Source of the DNA: Rhabdophis nuchalis
Lineage: Eukaryota; Chordata; Lepidosauria; Squamata; Natricidae
NCBI GenBank assembly: GCA_039707465.1
Contig: CM077643.1
Span: 325,257,919 to 325,321,918, forward strand
Direction: 5' to 3'
DNA: 64,000 nucleotides
Part shown: positions 47,534 to 59,921 of the stretch, piece by piece
How positions within the stretch are numbered: position 1 is the first letter of the stretch
Layout of the letters: each line of letters begins with the position of its first letter
Notes under the pieces: model-generated
Seen by the model: only the letters and a program-made list of their open reading frames with translations
Told to the model about the DNA's origin: nothing
Databases searched by the model: none
Position numbers and translations under genes: made by a program

Positions 47534-48917
47534 ATGGCTCCTTGCAACCCGGGGGGTTCAGGATCTCAGGGCGTGGGCCTTCGGCTGATGTTGTGTAATG
47601 CCAGGTCCGTGGTTAATAAAGCCCCCCTCATTCACGATCTGGTTTTGGAGGGGGGGCGGACCTGGTGGGTATTACGGAGACCTGGCTGGGCCAAGAGGGG
47701 GTGCCCCTCGTTGAAATGCGCCCACCGGGTTACCACACATTTCACCAGCCAAGAGCCCAGGGTCGGGGGGGGGGGGGTTGCGGTTATTATAAAGGAGGCC
47801 CTGGATCCAAGGGAGACCACTGTGCCGCAGACAGCTGGCTGTGAGTCTATGTGTGAAGTGGGGTCATGGGAGACAGCTGGGCTTGCTGATTGTGTACCTG
47901 GCTCCCCGCTACGTATCAGTAGCCCTACACGAGCTTCTCAATGTGATAGCCAAGATGGCGGTTGATACCCCCAGGCTGTTAGTCATGGGGGATTTCAACC
48001 TGCCATCAATAGGCGAAGCATCTGAGACGGCACGGGAGTTCATGGCCTCCATGACGGCCATGGACCTGACCCAGTTAGTTCATGACCCCACCCACACTGG
48101 AGGACACACGCTGGACTTGGTTTTTGCCTCCGGCCAGTGGTTGAATAATCTTCGTTTAGGGGAAATAGTCGTTGAACCCCTGTCATGGTCAGATCACACT
48201 CTCCTTCGGCTGAGCTTTCCAACCGCTGCATCCCACTGTGGGGAGGCGGAACCAGAAGCGATGAGATGGTTCCGCCCCAGGCGCCTGATGGACCCTGAGA
48301 GGTTCCAGATGGAGCTTGGGCCAATACCTGAGACCCTGACCCGCGACTTGACTGAGGACCTAATGGCCGCTTGGAATAGTGTGGCCAAGGGGGCCCTGGA
48401 CCGGGTCGTGCCGTTGCGGCCTCGTACCCGGCACCGAACTACCTTGGCTCCCTGGTTTTCCGAGGAGCTGAGGGTGATGAAGCATCAGAAGAGATGGCTA
48501 GAGAGCGGTTGGAGGGCCACCTGCTCCGAGTGTGACGGGACACTGGTAAGGTCTCATTTGAAGACCTACCTAGTGGCGATAGAGGGGGCGAAGCGTAACT
48601 ACTTCTCCGCTCTTATCACGTCTGCAGATAACCGGCCTGCCGCCCTGTTTAGGGTGACCCGCTCCCTTCTTTATCAGAGGGTGCAGGATGCCCCCTTGCA
48701 GGGTCATGCAGAGGAATTTGGGTGTTATCTGCATGATAAAATCAATCAGATCAGGGACAAACTGGCCTCCGACTGGTCTAGTTCAGACGGGTTGACGGAG
48801 GCAGGTCTTGAGTCTGTTATCTGGGAAGAGTTCGATCCTGTGACTCTTGAGGACATGGACAGGATGCTGGGGCGGCTGAATGCCACCACATGTTTACTGG
48901 ACCCGTGTCCCTCCTAG
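47534..48917 (+). pseudogene. L2-like endonuclease domain and linker, one frameshift
   Basis: Starts [22 protein letters not shown] is the first strand of an APE-type endonuclease. After a shift within a G-rich run at 47765-47780 the frame continues (from 47841) with LLVMGDFNLPS, HTLDLVF and WSDHTLLRLSF, the catalytic Asp/Asn/His blocks of APE endonucleases. It runs on through the linker to a stop at 48915-48917 (TCLLDPCPS then TAG where other copies read Trp). Confidence 0.8.
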
Positions 48918-49107
48918 TTGATACTGGCCTCCTGGGAGGTGACGCAAGGCTGGCTCCAGGCAATTGTCAACGCTTCTTTGAGTGAGGGGTTTCTGCCGGC
49001 TGCCTTGAAAGAGGCGGTGGTGAGGCCCCTCCTCAAGAAGCCCTCCCTGGACCCGGCTGTGTTGGCCAACTACTGTCCTGTCCCCAACTTTTGATTTCTT
49101 GTGAAGG

Positions 49108-50354
49108 TTGTTGAGAGTGTGGTGGCGCGGCGGCTCCCTAAGCACCTGGAGGAAACTCTATCTGGACTCGCGCCAGTCTGGCTTCCGGCCTGGGAACAGC
49201 ACAGAGACGGCATTGGTCGCATTGGTGGATGATCTCTGGAGGGCTTGGGATAGGAGATGTTCTTCTATCCTGGTCCTGTTAGATTTCTCAGCGGCTTTCG
49301 ATACCATCGACCATGGTATCATGGTGCTCCAGCTGGAGGGGCTGGAGGGCACCGTCTTACAGTGGTTCTCCTCCTACCTCTCCGACCAGTCGCAATTTGT
49401 GTTGGCAGGAGGGCAGAGGTCGATGTTGAGGTGCCTCACTTGGGGTTGGTCCTCTCGCCTCTCGCCCACAGGGGTTGGTCCTCTCGCCTCTCCTGTTCAA
49501 CATCTATATGAAGCCGTTGGATGAGATCATCCGTGGTTTCGGGGTAGAGTTCCATCAGTACGCTGATGATACTCAGCTGTACATCTCCGTGCGAGTCTGG
49601 ATGGGGAGAAACAGGCTCCGACTCAACCCGTCCAAGACCGAGTGGCTGTGGCTTCCGGCGTCACGATATAGCCAGCTGTTGCCATCGCTGGCTATTGGGG
49701 GCGAGTCATTGGCCCCTACAGAGGGCTCGCAACTTGGGTGTCCTCCTGGATTCTCAGCTGTCTCTAGAAGATCATATGACAGCCGTGGCCAGGGGGGCTT
49801 TTTATCAGGTTCGCCTGATACGCCAGTTGCGCCCCTTTCTGGATCGTGACACTTTACGCACGGTCACCCAAGCCCTCATCATTTCCCATCTGGACTACTG
49901 CAACACTCTCTACAGGGGGCTTCCCTTGTGGTGCACCCGGAGACTCCAGTTAGTTCAAAATGCGACCGCACAGGGGATTCTGGGAGCGTCTAGATGCTCC
50001 CATGTGACACCTCTCCTGTGTGAGCTGCACTGGCTGCCTGTGGCTTTCCGGGTGTGCTTCAAGGTATTAGTAACCACCTTCAAAGCGCTCCATGGCAAGG
50101 GACCTGGTTATCTGCAAGACCGCTTCCTGCTACCAAATACCTCCCACCGACCAGTCCGCTCCCACAGAGAGGGCCTCCTCGGGGTGCTGTCGGCCAGTCA
50201 ATGCTGGCTGGCGACCCCTAGGGGGAGAGCCTTCTCTGTGGCAGCTCCTGCCCTCTGGATTGACCTGCCCCCTGACCTACGGACAATCACGGACCTGCGC
50301 CAGTTCCATCAGGCCTTGAAGACCCATTTGTTTTGTGTGGCCGGCCTGGTGTAG
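49108..50354 (+). pseudogene. L2-like reverse transcriptase and C-terminal domain, frameshifted
   Basis: Blocks in three frames: RQSGFRPGNSTETALVALVD and LLDFSAAFDTIDHG (RT), [11 protein letters not shown] (catalytic motif, intact), then SHLDYCNTLYRGLPLWCTRR and the LWIDLPPDLRTITDLR end. The polypeptide ends at 50354. Shifts near 49450-49570 coincide with the local duplication. Confidence 0.8.
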
Positions 50355-50513
50355 TTTTTAAATTGTTTTAGTAATGGGGTTTTAACAGGATTTTAGTCAG
50401 GCTATCTATTTAATAGATTTTTAACTATTTTATGTTTTATATCATTGACTATTATTAGTTTCTGTACACCGCCCTGAGTCCCGGAAGGGAGAAGGGCGGT
50501 ATAAAAATTTAAT

Positions 50514-50514
50514 A

Positions 50515-50589
<75 letters not shown>
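50514..50589. repeat. (AAT)n microsatellite, L2-like tail
   Basis: About 75 bp of pure AAT at the 3' end of the L2-like copy that ends here. Confidence 0.95.
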
Positions 50590-50590
<1 letters not shown>

Positions 50591-51848
50591 CAGAGAAAAC
50601 TGATTAACTGAGTGATTCCCCAAGTATGGCATTTTAAAGGCAGTGTAAATCACAATTGAAGATAGATCCTGCCTCTAGTCTGATGCAGTATTTAAAATGT
50701 TGGACAAGGAGTATGCTGTGAGTGGCCTTGGATCAATCACTATTTGGGCTTTGGCCAGTCTCTTACATAAAATTCTTGTAGTGATGTAGGTATACAGTTG
50801 GGGGGGGGGATTGTTTCCCCTTTCAGAAGTTCTGAGGTTTTGCATACATGAAATATTTCACTATATTTTAGTTCTGAGGTAACCTGAAGCACCAAAATTA
50901 TATGCCGTCCTTGAACTCTTCAATATGCCGTCCTTGAACTCTTTAGTGGCTCCAGAGTGACCTCTGAAAATGGAGAGATATTTTTCTGCCATTTCAGAGT
51001 AAGAACCAGTCTTTTACAGTGCAGCCTAAACTTCAAAGTACTGTAGGTTTATTACAAATTTCAAAACAAAACAAAAACAAACTTATCTCCATAACCCGAA
51101 ATGCTGCTCCAGCCATTCAGAAAGAGCAGCATCCATCACAAAACAATACTGTAATAAATCCAGTAAAATCACATTAAAAATGACACCAAATATAAAATTC
51201 ATAAACAGTCCCAATGCTGAGGAACAACTCAACCAATGGATTCTACTTCTCCTAGACTGCAAGTCTGCCTCAAGCACTAGAAAGTATGTCAGAGGTGGGA
51301 CAATTCCCCCTCAAGTGAGTTTTTCCAAAGAGGAAGGAGCAGCTCCAATGGACTGAAAAATCTATCTACAAATCTTGATATCACTGTTATATGTCTGTTT
51401 ATTTTATTTCACTCCACTTGTTTCCCTATAGTTTGCTGCACCTTTTTTATTCTTTTTAATTTTGAGTTTGCAATGTGGTTTTGTTTGGTTTTGGGCTATA
51501 CATAAATCAACTAGTAAATATTATTATTATTTTGCCTTTTCTTCATGAGAGAAGTTGAAATGTCCTCTTCTGGCCTGACTCCAAGCAATATAAAAAAAAA
51601 AATCAACTTCCCACCTTTCAGAAATAATTTGCCACTTGATCCATTTTCAATAATTAAACACAATTGATTTTTGGAATTACGTTCCAATAATTTGAAACCG
51701 CAATTTCTGATAAAAGGGTATATGAACTGTGCATGAACCACCCAGGGCTGTTTGAGTCAAGATTGGAAGGCTCTCCAATGGCTCCACATTTAATTCCTAA
51801 TTTATTTTGTTACTATGAAAGTCAAAAAGTGAAACCACAAATTTATTA
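50591..51848. other. Unassigned DNA
   Basis: Apart from a 22-bp local duplication near 50905-50945, nothing recognised. The stretches 46691-47407 and 52483-52952 are likewise unassigned. Confidence 0.4.
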
Positions 51849-51864
51849 CAGGTGGTCCTTAATA

Positions 51865-52032
51865 ATTTTAGATGGGGATTTTAGTAATTTTTAACTGGGA
51901 ATTTTTAGCGCAGGGATATCATTTAATCTGTTTTTATTATGTGTGTATATTTATTGTTTTATTTGCCCTGTGCACCGCTCCGAGTCCCTTCGGGGAGAGG
52001 GAGCGGTCAACAAATTAAATTTATTATTTTTA

Positions 52033-52111
<79 letters not shown>
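51865..52111 (+). mobile_element. L2-like LINE 3' tail, (TTA)n, inside another repeat
   Basis: AATTTTAGATGGGGATTTTA start, CGCTCCGAGTCCC block at 51977, then a 90-bp (TTA)n array. It splits the inverted-repeat element at 51849-52482. Confidence 0.75.
52021..52111. repeat. (TTA)n microsatellite, L2-like tail
   Basis: About 90 bp, nearly pure TTA with TTTTTA variants at the start; grew from the 3' end of the L2-like fragment. Confidence 0.95.
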
Positions 52112-52112
<1 letters not shown>

Positions 52113-52952
52113 ACTTAGTTGGAATAAGTATGTCAATTTCTAAACAAGGCAATTAAGTGAGTTGTGCCTGATTTTGACCTTTTTTGCTACAGTTAAGTGA
52201 ATCACCACAGTTAAGTTAATTATTCAGTCATTAATCCAGCTTCCCCTCACTGACTTTGCTTGTCAGAAGCCAGCTGGGTAGGTTGCAAGTAGTGATCACA
52301 CAAACCCAAGACACTAAAGCTATCGTAAATACATACCAGTTAGCAAGCACCTGAATTTGGATCATGTGACGGGATGCTGCCAGTGTTGTAAGTATAGGGA
52401 TAGGTTGTAAGTCAGTTTTTCAGCACTGTTGAAACTTTGAACAGTCACTAAACTAATGGTTCTAAGTCAAGGACTACCTGTACAAGTAGCTGACCCTTAC
52501 TATTTTCTTATGCCCTAATTATATAACAAATGTTTTGCTAATATCCAATAAAAAAAGAGAAAATGTATTAGTGGAAATAGTACCATATTCATAATTATAC
52601 AATATTACAAATTTATTTAATAGAGGAGGAGGAAGAGGAGGATTATTATAAAGTGCCTTTATAATGTTGTAAACAGGCTACAGTTACCAAGTTACTATTT
52701 TTAATTAACAAGAAAAAAAGGAATTTCTTCCAAGACTTTAGGATTTCCCTCCCTTAAATGGCCTTTTTAAAGAATTAATGCACAATCATGAATGGGGTCA
52801 TGATCACGTTGAACCTTTTACAAACTATTAAGAGCCATAGAACCAGGAAAATGAATTAATAAATTCACACATATCCACACTCAGAGGAAAACATTTCACT
52901 TTGGGTGGCCAACTACAGTTTTCACGAGATCTGAGGGAAAGGCATAATAGCC

Positions 52953-53951
52953 AAACCACCCCAACGATGCCGTCGAAGTAATGTCCCGGTGTCTGGAAGC
53001 CGTGCGGATCTGGATGGGAAGGAACAGACTCAGGCTCAACCCGTCCAAGACTGAGTGGCTGTGGCTACCGGCGCCCCGGTTCAACCAGTTCACGCCATCA
53101 CTGGCCATAGGGGGCGAACACAGCCCCCATGGAGCGGGCACGCAACTTAGGCGTCCTCCTGGATTCCCGGCTGTCTATAGAAGACCATGTGACAGCTGTG
53201 GCCAGGGGGGCATTTTACCAGGTTCGCCTGGTGCACCAGTTGTGTCCCCTATTGGACTGGGACGCCCTTCGCACGGTCACTCATGCGCTTGTGACGTCTC
53301 GGCTGGACTACTGTAATGCTCTCTACATGGGGCTCCCCTTGAGATGTATCCGGAGACTACAGCTGGTGCAGAACGCGGCCGCACAGGCAGTTATGGGAGT
53401 CACTAGATACTCCCATGTAACACCACTCCTGCGCGAGCTGCACTGGCTACCTGTGGTCTTTCGGGTGCGTTTCAAGGTGTTGATTATCATCTTTAAAGCA
53501 CTCCATGGCACAGGACCTAGTTATTTGCGGGATCGTATCCTGCCCCATACATCCCTTCGGCCGATTCGCTCACACAGAGAGGGACTTCTCCGGGTGCTGT
53601 CCACTAGGCAGTGCCAGCGGGAAGGGCCTTCTCTGTGATGGGACTCTCTGGAACGACCTACCCCCGGATATTAGAACGACTACGGACCTCCGCGCCTTCC
53701 GCCAAAAAGTAAAAACCTATTTGTTTCATCAGGCCGGCTTGGCCTAATCTACGCTTCTCGCCCCAGTCTGTTTTCTCAAATTGTTTATTGGGTATTAATG
53801 GGTGGTAATTTTAATGGTTTTTAAATTTTGTACAGGGTAGTTTAATTTGTTTTTAATTTGTGTGTATTGTATGTTTTTAATTGGTTTTTAATTTTCCTGT
53901 ACACCGTCCCGAGTCCCTTCGGGGAGAGGGGGTGGTTTATAAATATAATAA

Positions 53952-54017
<66 letters not shown>
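52953..54017 (+). mobile_element. 5'-truncated L2-like LINE with (TTA)n tail
   Basis: Starts just after the catalytic YADD block and continues through the C-terminal region (SRLDYCNALYMGLPLRC at about 53300; LHWLPVVFRVRFKVL) to the CGTCCCGAGTCCC block and (TTA)n at 53949-54017. The coding part is broken by a frameshift near 53120 and a small deletion near 53620, where the usual RATPRGRAFSVEGP stretch is shortened. Confidence 0.82.
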
Positions 54018-54030
54018 ACAGTGCTCCATT

Positions 54031-54068
54031 TTTCCTCCTCCTCCTCCTCCTCCTCCTCCTCCTCCTCC
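54031..54068. repeat. (TCC)n microsatellite
   Basis: Pure CCT repeats just beyond the (TTA)n tail of the L2-like copy; both arrays give artefactual Tyr- and Glu-rich frames. Confidence 0.95.
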
Positions 54069-57057
54069 CGTCCAATATTTCTGGAGTTTAACTTACTACC
54101 AATATGCAGTATATTGAATGTTTTTCCATTTGCCAACTTTCTCTCTTTCATGTCACTTCAAAGGATTTGCCACCGAAATTCAGCAGTGTGGCCCCTGTAA
54201 AAATTGATGGCAACACATTCCACTATGTCTCAGTTGTGGTGGTGTGGGAGGAGGATGTACATCAAAAATCGTTGGGTTGTCAGGCAGAAGTGGCCCCCCT
54301 ATATTTTAAAGTAGTCTAAAAAATGTGGCATTAAACGTCTGTTTTTAATTGGTGTTATACACCATTATAGAAATACAATATTTATTGATACAACTTGCTT
54401 AGATGAAAGTTGCAGAATTGGCCATTGTGGTTTGGCATCGTTAGAATTAGTTGCAAAATATCTGTTGTACTTAAATTGCTTCAGTTACGTGCCTGAAAGT
54501 TTGCTCTTGAAATCTGTACAGTCCATGATTGGGTTTGTGAGAAAAACACTTGCAACTAATTGCCCTTTTCTTTTTAATATATCATGAAGCTTGATAGAGA
54601 AATCATCTGCAATTACAGTTGCTTTTGGCTACAATTCAGAATAAAAAATGTATTCAATTACAGAAATTGTATTTAAAACTGCATTCCACTCTAGAAGATG
54701 TGAGAAACAAAGACAAGATTAAAGCAAAATTTTACAAGAAATGAAATATGCAACAATAATATAGCAAGCCGTAAGCAATATAGCATAATTATTTTAACTT
54801 CCATGTGCCAAAGTAATTTCAGAATATGCTTATTTGTTGTTGAAGGTCATATTATATTTGATTTACAAATTGGCAGCATTATATTGTTTGACATTTATAA
54901 AATTGGATTTTTCCCAGAGAAAATGGTCAGTTGTAATAATTATTATAACCTTCTCAAGATTTAAGATTGATACTCTTTATTGTTTACGTACTTACGGTAC
55001 TGCAACCTGCTCTTACAAGTAATCAATGCAACACAAATATTTTTAATGATATTAAATCAGAGATAGTCAACAGTACAATCTGCAGCAGAATATGATGATG
55101 CCAAGATGGTGATACACATAGACAGCTTCATCACACAAATGCCACCATGATGTACTTGTACCCCTGAGATCCATTGCAAGTATGTGATGATGCTGTCACG
55201 AACACTTCATCATTTGCCCCCTCCCCCTTTGCCCCATGATGGCAACCTTTGACCTCACAGCCTTAGCTTCAGCCTTTAGCTATCACGCTGATCAAAGTAC
55301 ATTTCAGTACTCTGGATGGATGCTGTTGGGAGGGGGAGGGTTTGCTATTTTTAAAAAATAAGCACTAAAATGGGAAGATTAAACATTCAGTAGGCTTAGC
55401 ATGCTTATGTCACTAGAACCATAACATAACCTGCAAAATGTTCTATCAAAAGTTGAAGATTCTAGTCCTGCCATTTTGAGCAATGGTTCTTTAGTATCCA
55501 CAAAATTCCTTTACCCAAGAGACTCTTTTAAAAGAGAAATGCTCTTTTTGGCTATAAAATATTCTCTCTTGCTAAAGGATGTGGTGTGTGTACACACTAC
55601 ATAACAATCACCCACGAATCAATCATGGCCTAGATATTTTAACAGCTGGTTTAATAAATTAATGCTTTATTATTAGATTTTTTTAATTATAGGTGGATAT
55701 ATTGCTTCAGCCGCCTTTGAGGATTTTTGCCTTTAAATGAGTACAAGAAGTATTTTAGATTAAATAAGTAGAACATTTTTTCAAGTTTGGAGAAAAGAAA
55801 TACATCTTTCTTAGCCAAGAGGTTAGGATTTGCCTCTCTATGTGCGATTCCAATCATTTCTGTTACTCTTCCTCATCTGATACCCTCCTGATGTGCTGAA
55901 CTTCCACAACAATCTCCAGCATCTAAAAGGAGAAGCGGCATTGATGCTCTCTTGATTGGTTAAAAAAAAAAAACCAACAAGCAGAAATAGCGACAGCAAA
56001 CAGCCAGGAATATATTGTCCCTGAATGTAATAAATCAATTGGGAGGTTTGCAAAAGCAATCTCTGGGCTCCCTTGACAAACCAAAGAGATTATTTACACA
56101 CCAGCTGTATCACTGCAATATGCATTCACGGTACAACTTTTCCATTTTTCCTGCCATATGGGACTTACTAAGGAAACACAAGAGCTGTCTAAAGCATTTC
56201 TGATAGCGCAGAAGAATCACAAAGAGAAAGAAAAACTGTAATCGACAGGAGTTTGCAGACAACAAAGTTTCATAAGGGATTCATCATTTGCAGATATGCT
56301 AATAAAACGTAATTGAAATTTCATTCCAATATAAACAACTGCTGGAATAACAGATGGTTTGTTACTGTTATGTTCACAAATTGGTTTGAATCCCGTACTA
56401 TAACCAACAACCTGAAGGGGAGGCATTCTTAGAAGATATTTTAAAAAATGGAACTAAAATGCTTAGATGCTGAAAACAATACTTTAATAACTTAATTAAC
56501 CTAGTAAAGTGACTAGGGAAGGAGGAACTCACAAGGGATCCTCTTAAAGTGATAAATGTTTCTTAATGATAGTAACGTTCTTATGGCTCTATAAAACACA
56601 TTTGGATAGTTGTCTTCAAATTCTATTATCAAAGAGCTTCCTTGGTTCTAAAGATTTGTAACAAGTCACGGAATTTTCCAGAACAGATAAACAAGTGGGA
56701 CTAGTGTCATGTATCATTCTAATATATAATAATGTGGTTTGTTTGATCTTGATTCAGTGTGGCATATGATCCTAATCCCTGTGGTTTAGGGATCCTGTAA
56801 ATCATTTCTCTACCACTTAGTATCTTATGTAAAGACAGCTAATTACAGTTTGTTCAATAGTTCAATAAATTAGCATATGCCATAGGTGAGCAATATCCTG
56901 GATATGCTATTTAGCCATCAACACTCTTTTGGTAGTCATCATAGAACCTCATGAGTGGGAAGGATTTTAAATTTGGGGTGATATTTTCGGAAGTCGGAAA
57001 AGGCTCTAAGGGCCGAAATAAGTGTCTTAAGCCTTGCAAATGCTACTCAGCATCAAT
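54069..57057. other. 3 kb of unassigned single-copy DNA
   Basis: No exon, repeat or RNA gene recognised. Confidence 0.4.
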
Positions 57058-57720
57058 AATACAATAATAATACAATAGCAGTTGGAAGGGACCTTGTAAG
57101 TCTTCTAGTCCAACCCCCTGCGTGGGCAGGAACCTTATACCATTTCAGACAAATGGCTATCTAACATCTTCTTAAAGACTTCCAGGGTTGGGGCATTCAC
57201 AACTTCTGGAGGCAAGCTGTTCCAGAGGTTAATTGTTCTAACTGTCAGGAAATTTCTCCTTAGTTCTAAGTTGCTTCTCTCCTTGATTAGTTTCCACCCA
57301 CTGCTTCTTGTCCTGCCCCCAGGTGCCTTGGAGAATAGTTTGACTCCCTCTTCTTTGTGGCATCCTCTGAGATACACTGCTATCATGTCTCCCCTGGTCC
57401 TTTTCTTCATCAAACTAGACATACCCAGTTCCTGCAACCGTTCTTCATATGTTTTAGCCTCCAGTCCCCTAATCATCTTGGTTGCTCTTCTCTGCACTCT
57501 TTCCAGAGTCTCCACGTCTTTTCTACATCGTGGCGACCAAAACTGTATGCAGTATTCCAAGTGTGGCCTTACCAAGGCACTATACAGTGGCATTAACACT
57601 TCACGTGATCTAGATTCTATCCCTCTGTTTATGCAGCCTAGAACTGTGTTGGCTTTTTTGGCAGCTGCTGCACACTGCTGGCTCATATTTAAATGGTTGT
57701 CCACTAGGATTAGAGGAAAA
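57058..57720 (-). mobile_element. CR1 LINE 3' part
   Basis: Reverse strand, open from about 57700 to the stop near 57135. Reads VDNHLNMSQQCAAAAKKAN, GCINRGIESRSREVLMPLYS, VRPHLEYCIQFWSP, then the QELGMSSLMKKRTRGDMIAV end; a short in-frame deletion follows DMIAV. Its upstream end abuts Penelope-like sequence. Confidence 0.85.
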
Positions 57721-58590
57721 TAGTTGTAGTTCAGAATTGAAACGAAAGCTGAGCTGGATTGTTTTCTGACAGTGATTTTATTATAAAAACTAGGTAACAA
57801 CATCAGTATTGAAGTGGGGTTTGCTCTCATTTTATTTGAGTGGCTTGCCCTGTCAGTGTTGGTGAGAGTGGTCTTGATGGTTCTTTCATTGACCTGTTTA
57901 TTTTTAGCTTATTCAGGTGGTCCTTGATTGGGGTATTGTTTTTGATTGTTGGTCTGATGTTAAACTTGATGTTAATATCTACTCATCTGGGTGTTGATTG
58001 TGTGTGTGCGTGTGCGTGTGGCGGGTATTTTGGTATTTGTTCCCTTTTTTGGCTTGTTGCTTGTTTCTTTTGAATGGTTTGTAGGTGCTGTTTATGTCTA
58101 TGTGCATATTGATGGCTGATTTGTCAGAGTGCCAAATTTCCAGGAATTCTCTAGTGTTTTTAGACTTGGATTGATCTAAAATGGTCACAGTTTCCAAGTT
58201 GAAAACTATGGTTAAGTCTGAATCTGTGTTGGAAAATTAGAGAGTTTTCATGTCTTCCGAATGCTAATGGTGTTCATGGATATGCTCGTTTTCTGCCTAC
58301 CCTACATAGTGACTGTTCCAGTCCTTACATTTCGTGTTGTAAATGACTCCTGTTTTTAATTCTGAGACTGCTGGGTCTTTTGCTTTACTTAAAATGTTTT
58401 GAAGGGCTTGAGTTGGTTTGTGTGCTATGCTGATGCCATGTGATTGTAATAGTCTGCTGGTGGTTTCTGAGATGTTTTTGATGTATTGCAATGTTACCCT
58501 TTTTGCAGAGTGTGTTGGTTGTATTATATTGGGTTGAGTGGTCAGTCATTTATTTTGATGAAGTTGTATGGATATCCAGTTGTTGTAAGA

Positions 58591-58817
58591 TAGCAATAGC
58601 AATAGCACTTAGACTTCTATACTACTTCATAGTGCTTTTCAGCCCTCTCTAGGCAGTTTACAGAGTCAGCATATTGCCCCCAACAATCTGGGTCCTCATT
58701 TTACTGACCTCGGAAGGATGGAAGGCTGAGTCGATCTTGAGGCAATCAGAATTGAATTCCTGGCAGTGAACAGTGAGTTAGTCTGCAATACTGAATTCTA
58801 ACCACTGCGCCACCACA
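58591..58817 (-). mobile_element. tRNA-derived SINE inside a Penelope-like element
   Basis: Read in reverse: GTGGCGCAGTGGTTAGAAT (A box) at the 58817 end, a body with CCTTCCATCCTTCCGAGGTC, and the tail GCTATTGCTATTGCTA. A familiar squamate SINE type; the B-box region is mutated. Confidence 0.75.
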
Positions 58818-58831
58818 GATATTATATAGAT

Positions 58832-58961
58832 CAGAGTGTCAAACTCACAGCCTGCGGGGCGGATGCATCACATGGTGGCCACCTTCACCCCCAGTTAAGC
58901 GAAGGGGGAGGAGTTGCGATACGTCACATGATGACATGTCATCGCGAGTTTAACACCCCTG
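58832..58961. mobile_element. hAT-like MITE (GTGTCAAACTC family) nested in a Penelope-like element
   Basis: 130 bp; CAGAGTGTCAAACTC and GAGTTTAACACCCCTG ends; duplication ATATAGAT/ATTTAGAT (7 of 8). Confidence 0.75.
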
Positions 58962-59886
58962 ATTTAGATGATCTGTTTCCTTGTTCTAAGGTGCTGATGA
59001 GTTTGTGCTTGTCTAAATAGAACAGCTTTTCTTGTGGGAGATTGGGCTGCTGCTTTAATAGTGGATTACTTGGTTGGTACGGGTGGTATTTCAATAGACC
59101 TGTATTGCTAGTTTGCCCTTGCTGACTCTGTTCATGAGGATGTCTAGGAAGGGTATTCAGCATGCCAGGCAAAAGCTTGATGTGCCTCTTCAGCCCTGCA
59201 CGATCTATGACCCCGGCCAATATTTTCTTTACATCAGCATCTATCTAACTGCAAAGCGCAGAAAAATATACAGCAGTCCTGTACAGTAAGTATTATTATC
59301 AGTGAAATGCAATGAGTTGTATTTTGTTGTCAATTGAAAGAAAGACTACCAGGCTTCTTATCAGCCTTCAGCCATCAGAGATCATCCAGCCTGCTTCAGT
59401 TAAGTTACTGCTTCATAGTAAAACGACCTTTGAAACAAGTGCCTTGTAAACTGAGTATTTTTCATTGAAATCTTGTGTACCCTATTTCCAGCAGCTTATC
59501 TTCTTAAAAATACAAAAAGGTCATTTGTGTTGTGCCCCCATTGGGTCACCTAGAACTCCAGCAGGGATGACTTTCCTAATTGCCTTTACATTTTAACACA
59601 AGCTGTTAGTCATCTGTTTTCTCTTTAATTTGCTTTTGAGTGGGGCCCAGAGATCCCTGTTTTCCTAGCAACGTAAGGCAGTTCCCTGTGAATTCATGTT
59701 GCTTTGAGTTCAAAGTTTAGTATAAATGGTTAAAATTCTTTGCTGGAAGATGTAATTTTAATGTATTATCTTGTTACTCAACTTGAGTCTTCCACTTTAT
59801 TCCCACACTGGCTTCTGCCACAGTGCGTTAATAATTTCTCAAACTTTTTATTGCCTTTTTTTCAATTGTTCTTGGAGGAATGTGTT

Positions 59887-59921
59887 CACTCACTCTCTCA
59901 CTCTCTCTCTCTCTCTCTCTA
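59887..59921. repeat. Short (CT)n tract
   Basis: About 35 bp of CT-rich repeat in otherwise single-copy DNA. Confidence 0.85.

Larger units (their letters stand above)
47408..50590 (+). mobile_element. Nearly full-length L2-like LINE with (AAT)n tail
   Basis: Order: short 5' part, endonuclease (NARSVVNK near 47600; GDFNLPS and HTLDLVF in the C-terminal half), linker, reverse transcriptase, C-terminal region (HVTPLLCELHWLPVAFRV), 3' hairpin-like CCGCCCTGAGTCCC block, then (AAT)n from about 50514. Frame breaks near 47830, 48917, 49500 and 49560, plus a local 34-bp duplication at about 49443-49499, make it non-functional. Useful as the reference copy for the shorter L2-like pieces in the window. 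Confidence 0.85.
51849..52482. mobile_element. Same non-autonomous family, split by an L2-like tail
   Basis: Start ACAGGTGGTCCTTAA at 51850, resumes at 52112 after the L2-like insertion, ends AAGTCAAGGACTACCTGT at 52482. The two ends are inverted repeats. Confidence 0.6.
57722..59217 (-). mobile_element. Penelope-like element remnant, with nested SINE and MITE
   Basis: Reverse strand. FLDILMNRVSKGKLAIQVY (about 59160-59100) lies downstream of the RT core; then HGISIAHKPTQALQNIL and DPAVSELKTGVIYNTKCKDW (58491-58297) match the stretch before and including the GIY-YIG endonuclease start of Penelope-like elements; EFLEIWHSDKSAINMHID (about 58160) is the C-terminal part. The end near 57780-57806 keeps a decayed CTGATG...TGTTACC hammerhead-type core. 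It is interrupted at 58591-58817 (SINE) and 58832-58961 (MITE). Stops and shifts throughout. Confidence 0.72.

Noticed and set aside
50514..50589. CRISPR-like array
   Set aside because: Simple trinucleotide repeats without spacers; the genome is eukaryotic. No CRISPR array anywhere in the window.
50402..50653. Poly-Tyr reading frame
   Set aside because: Translation of the (AAT)n tail of an L2-like element; the poly-Asn frame at 51951-52136 has the same cause.
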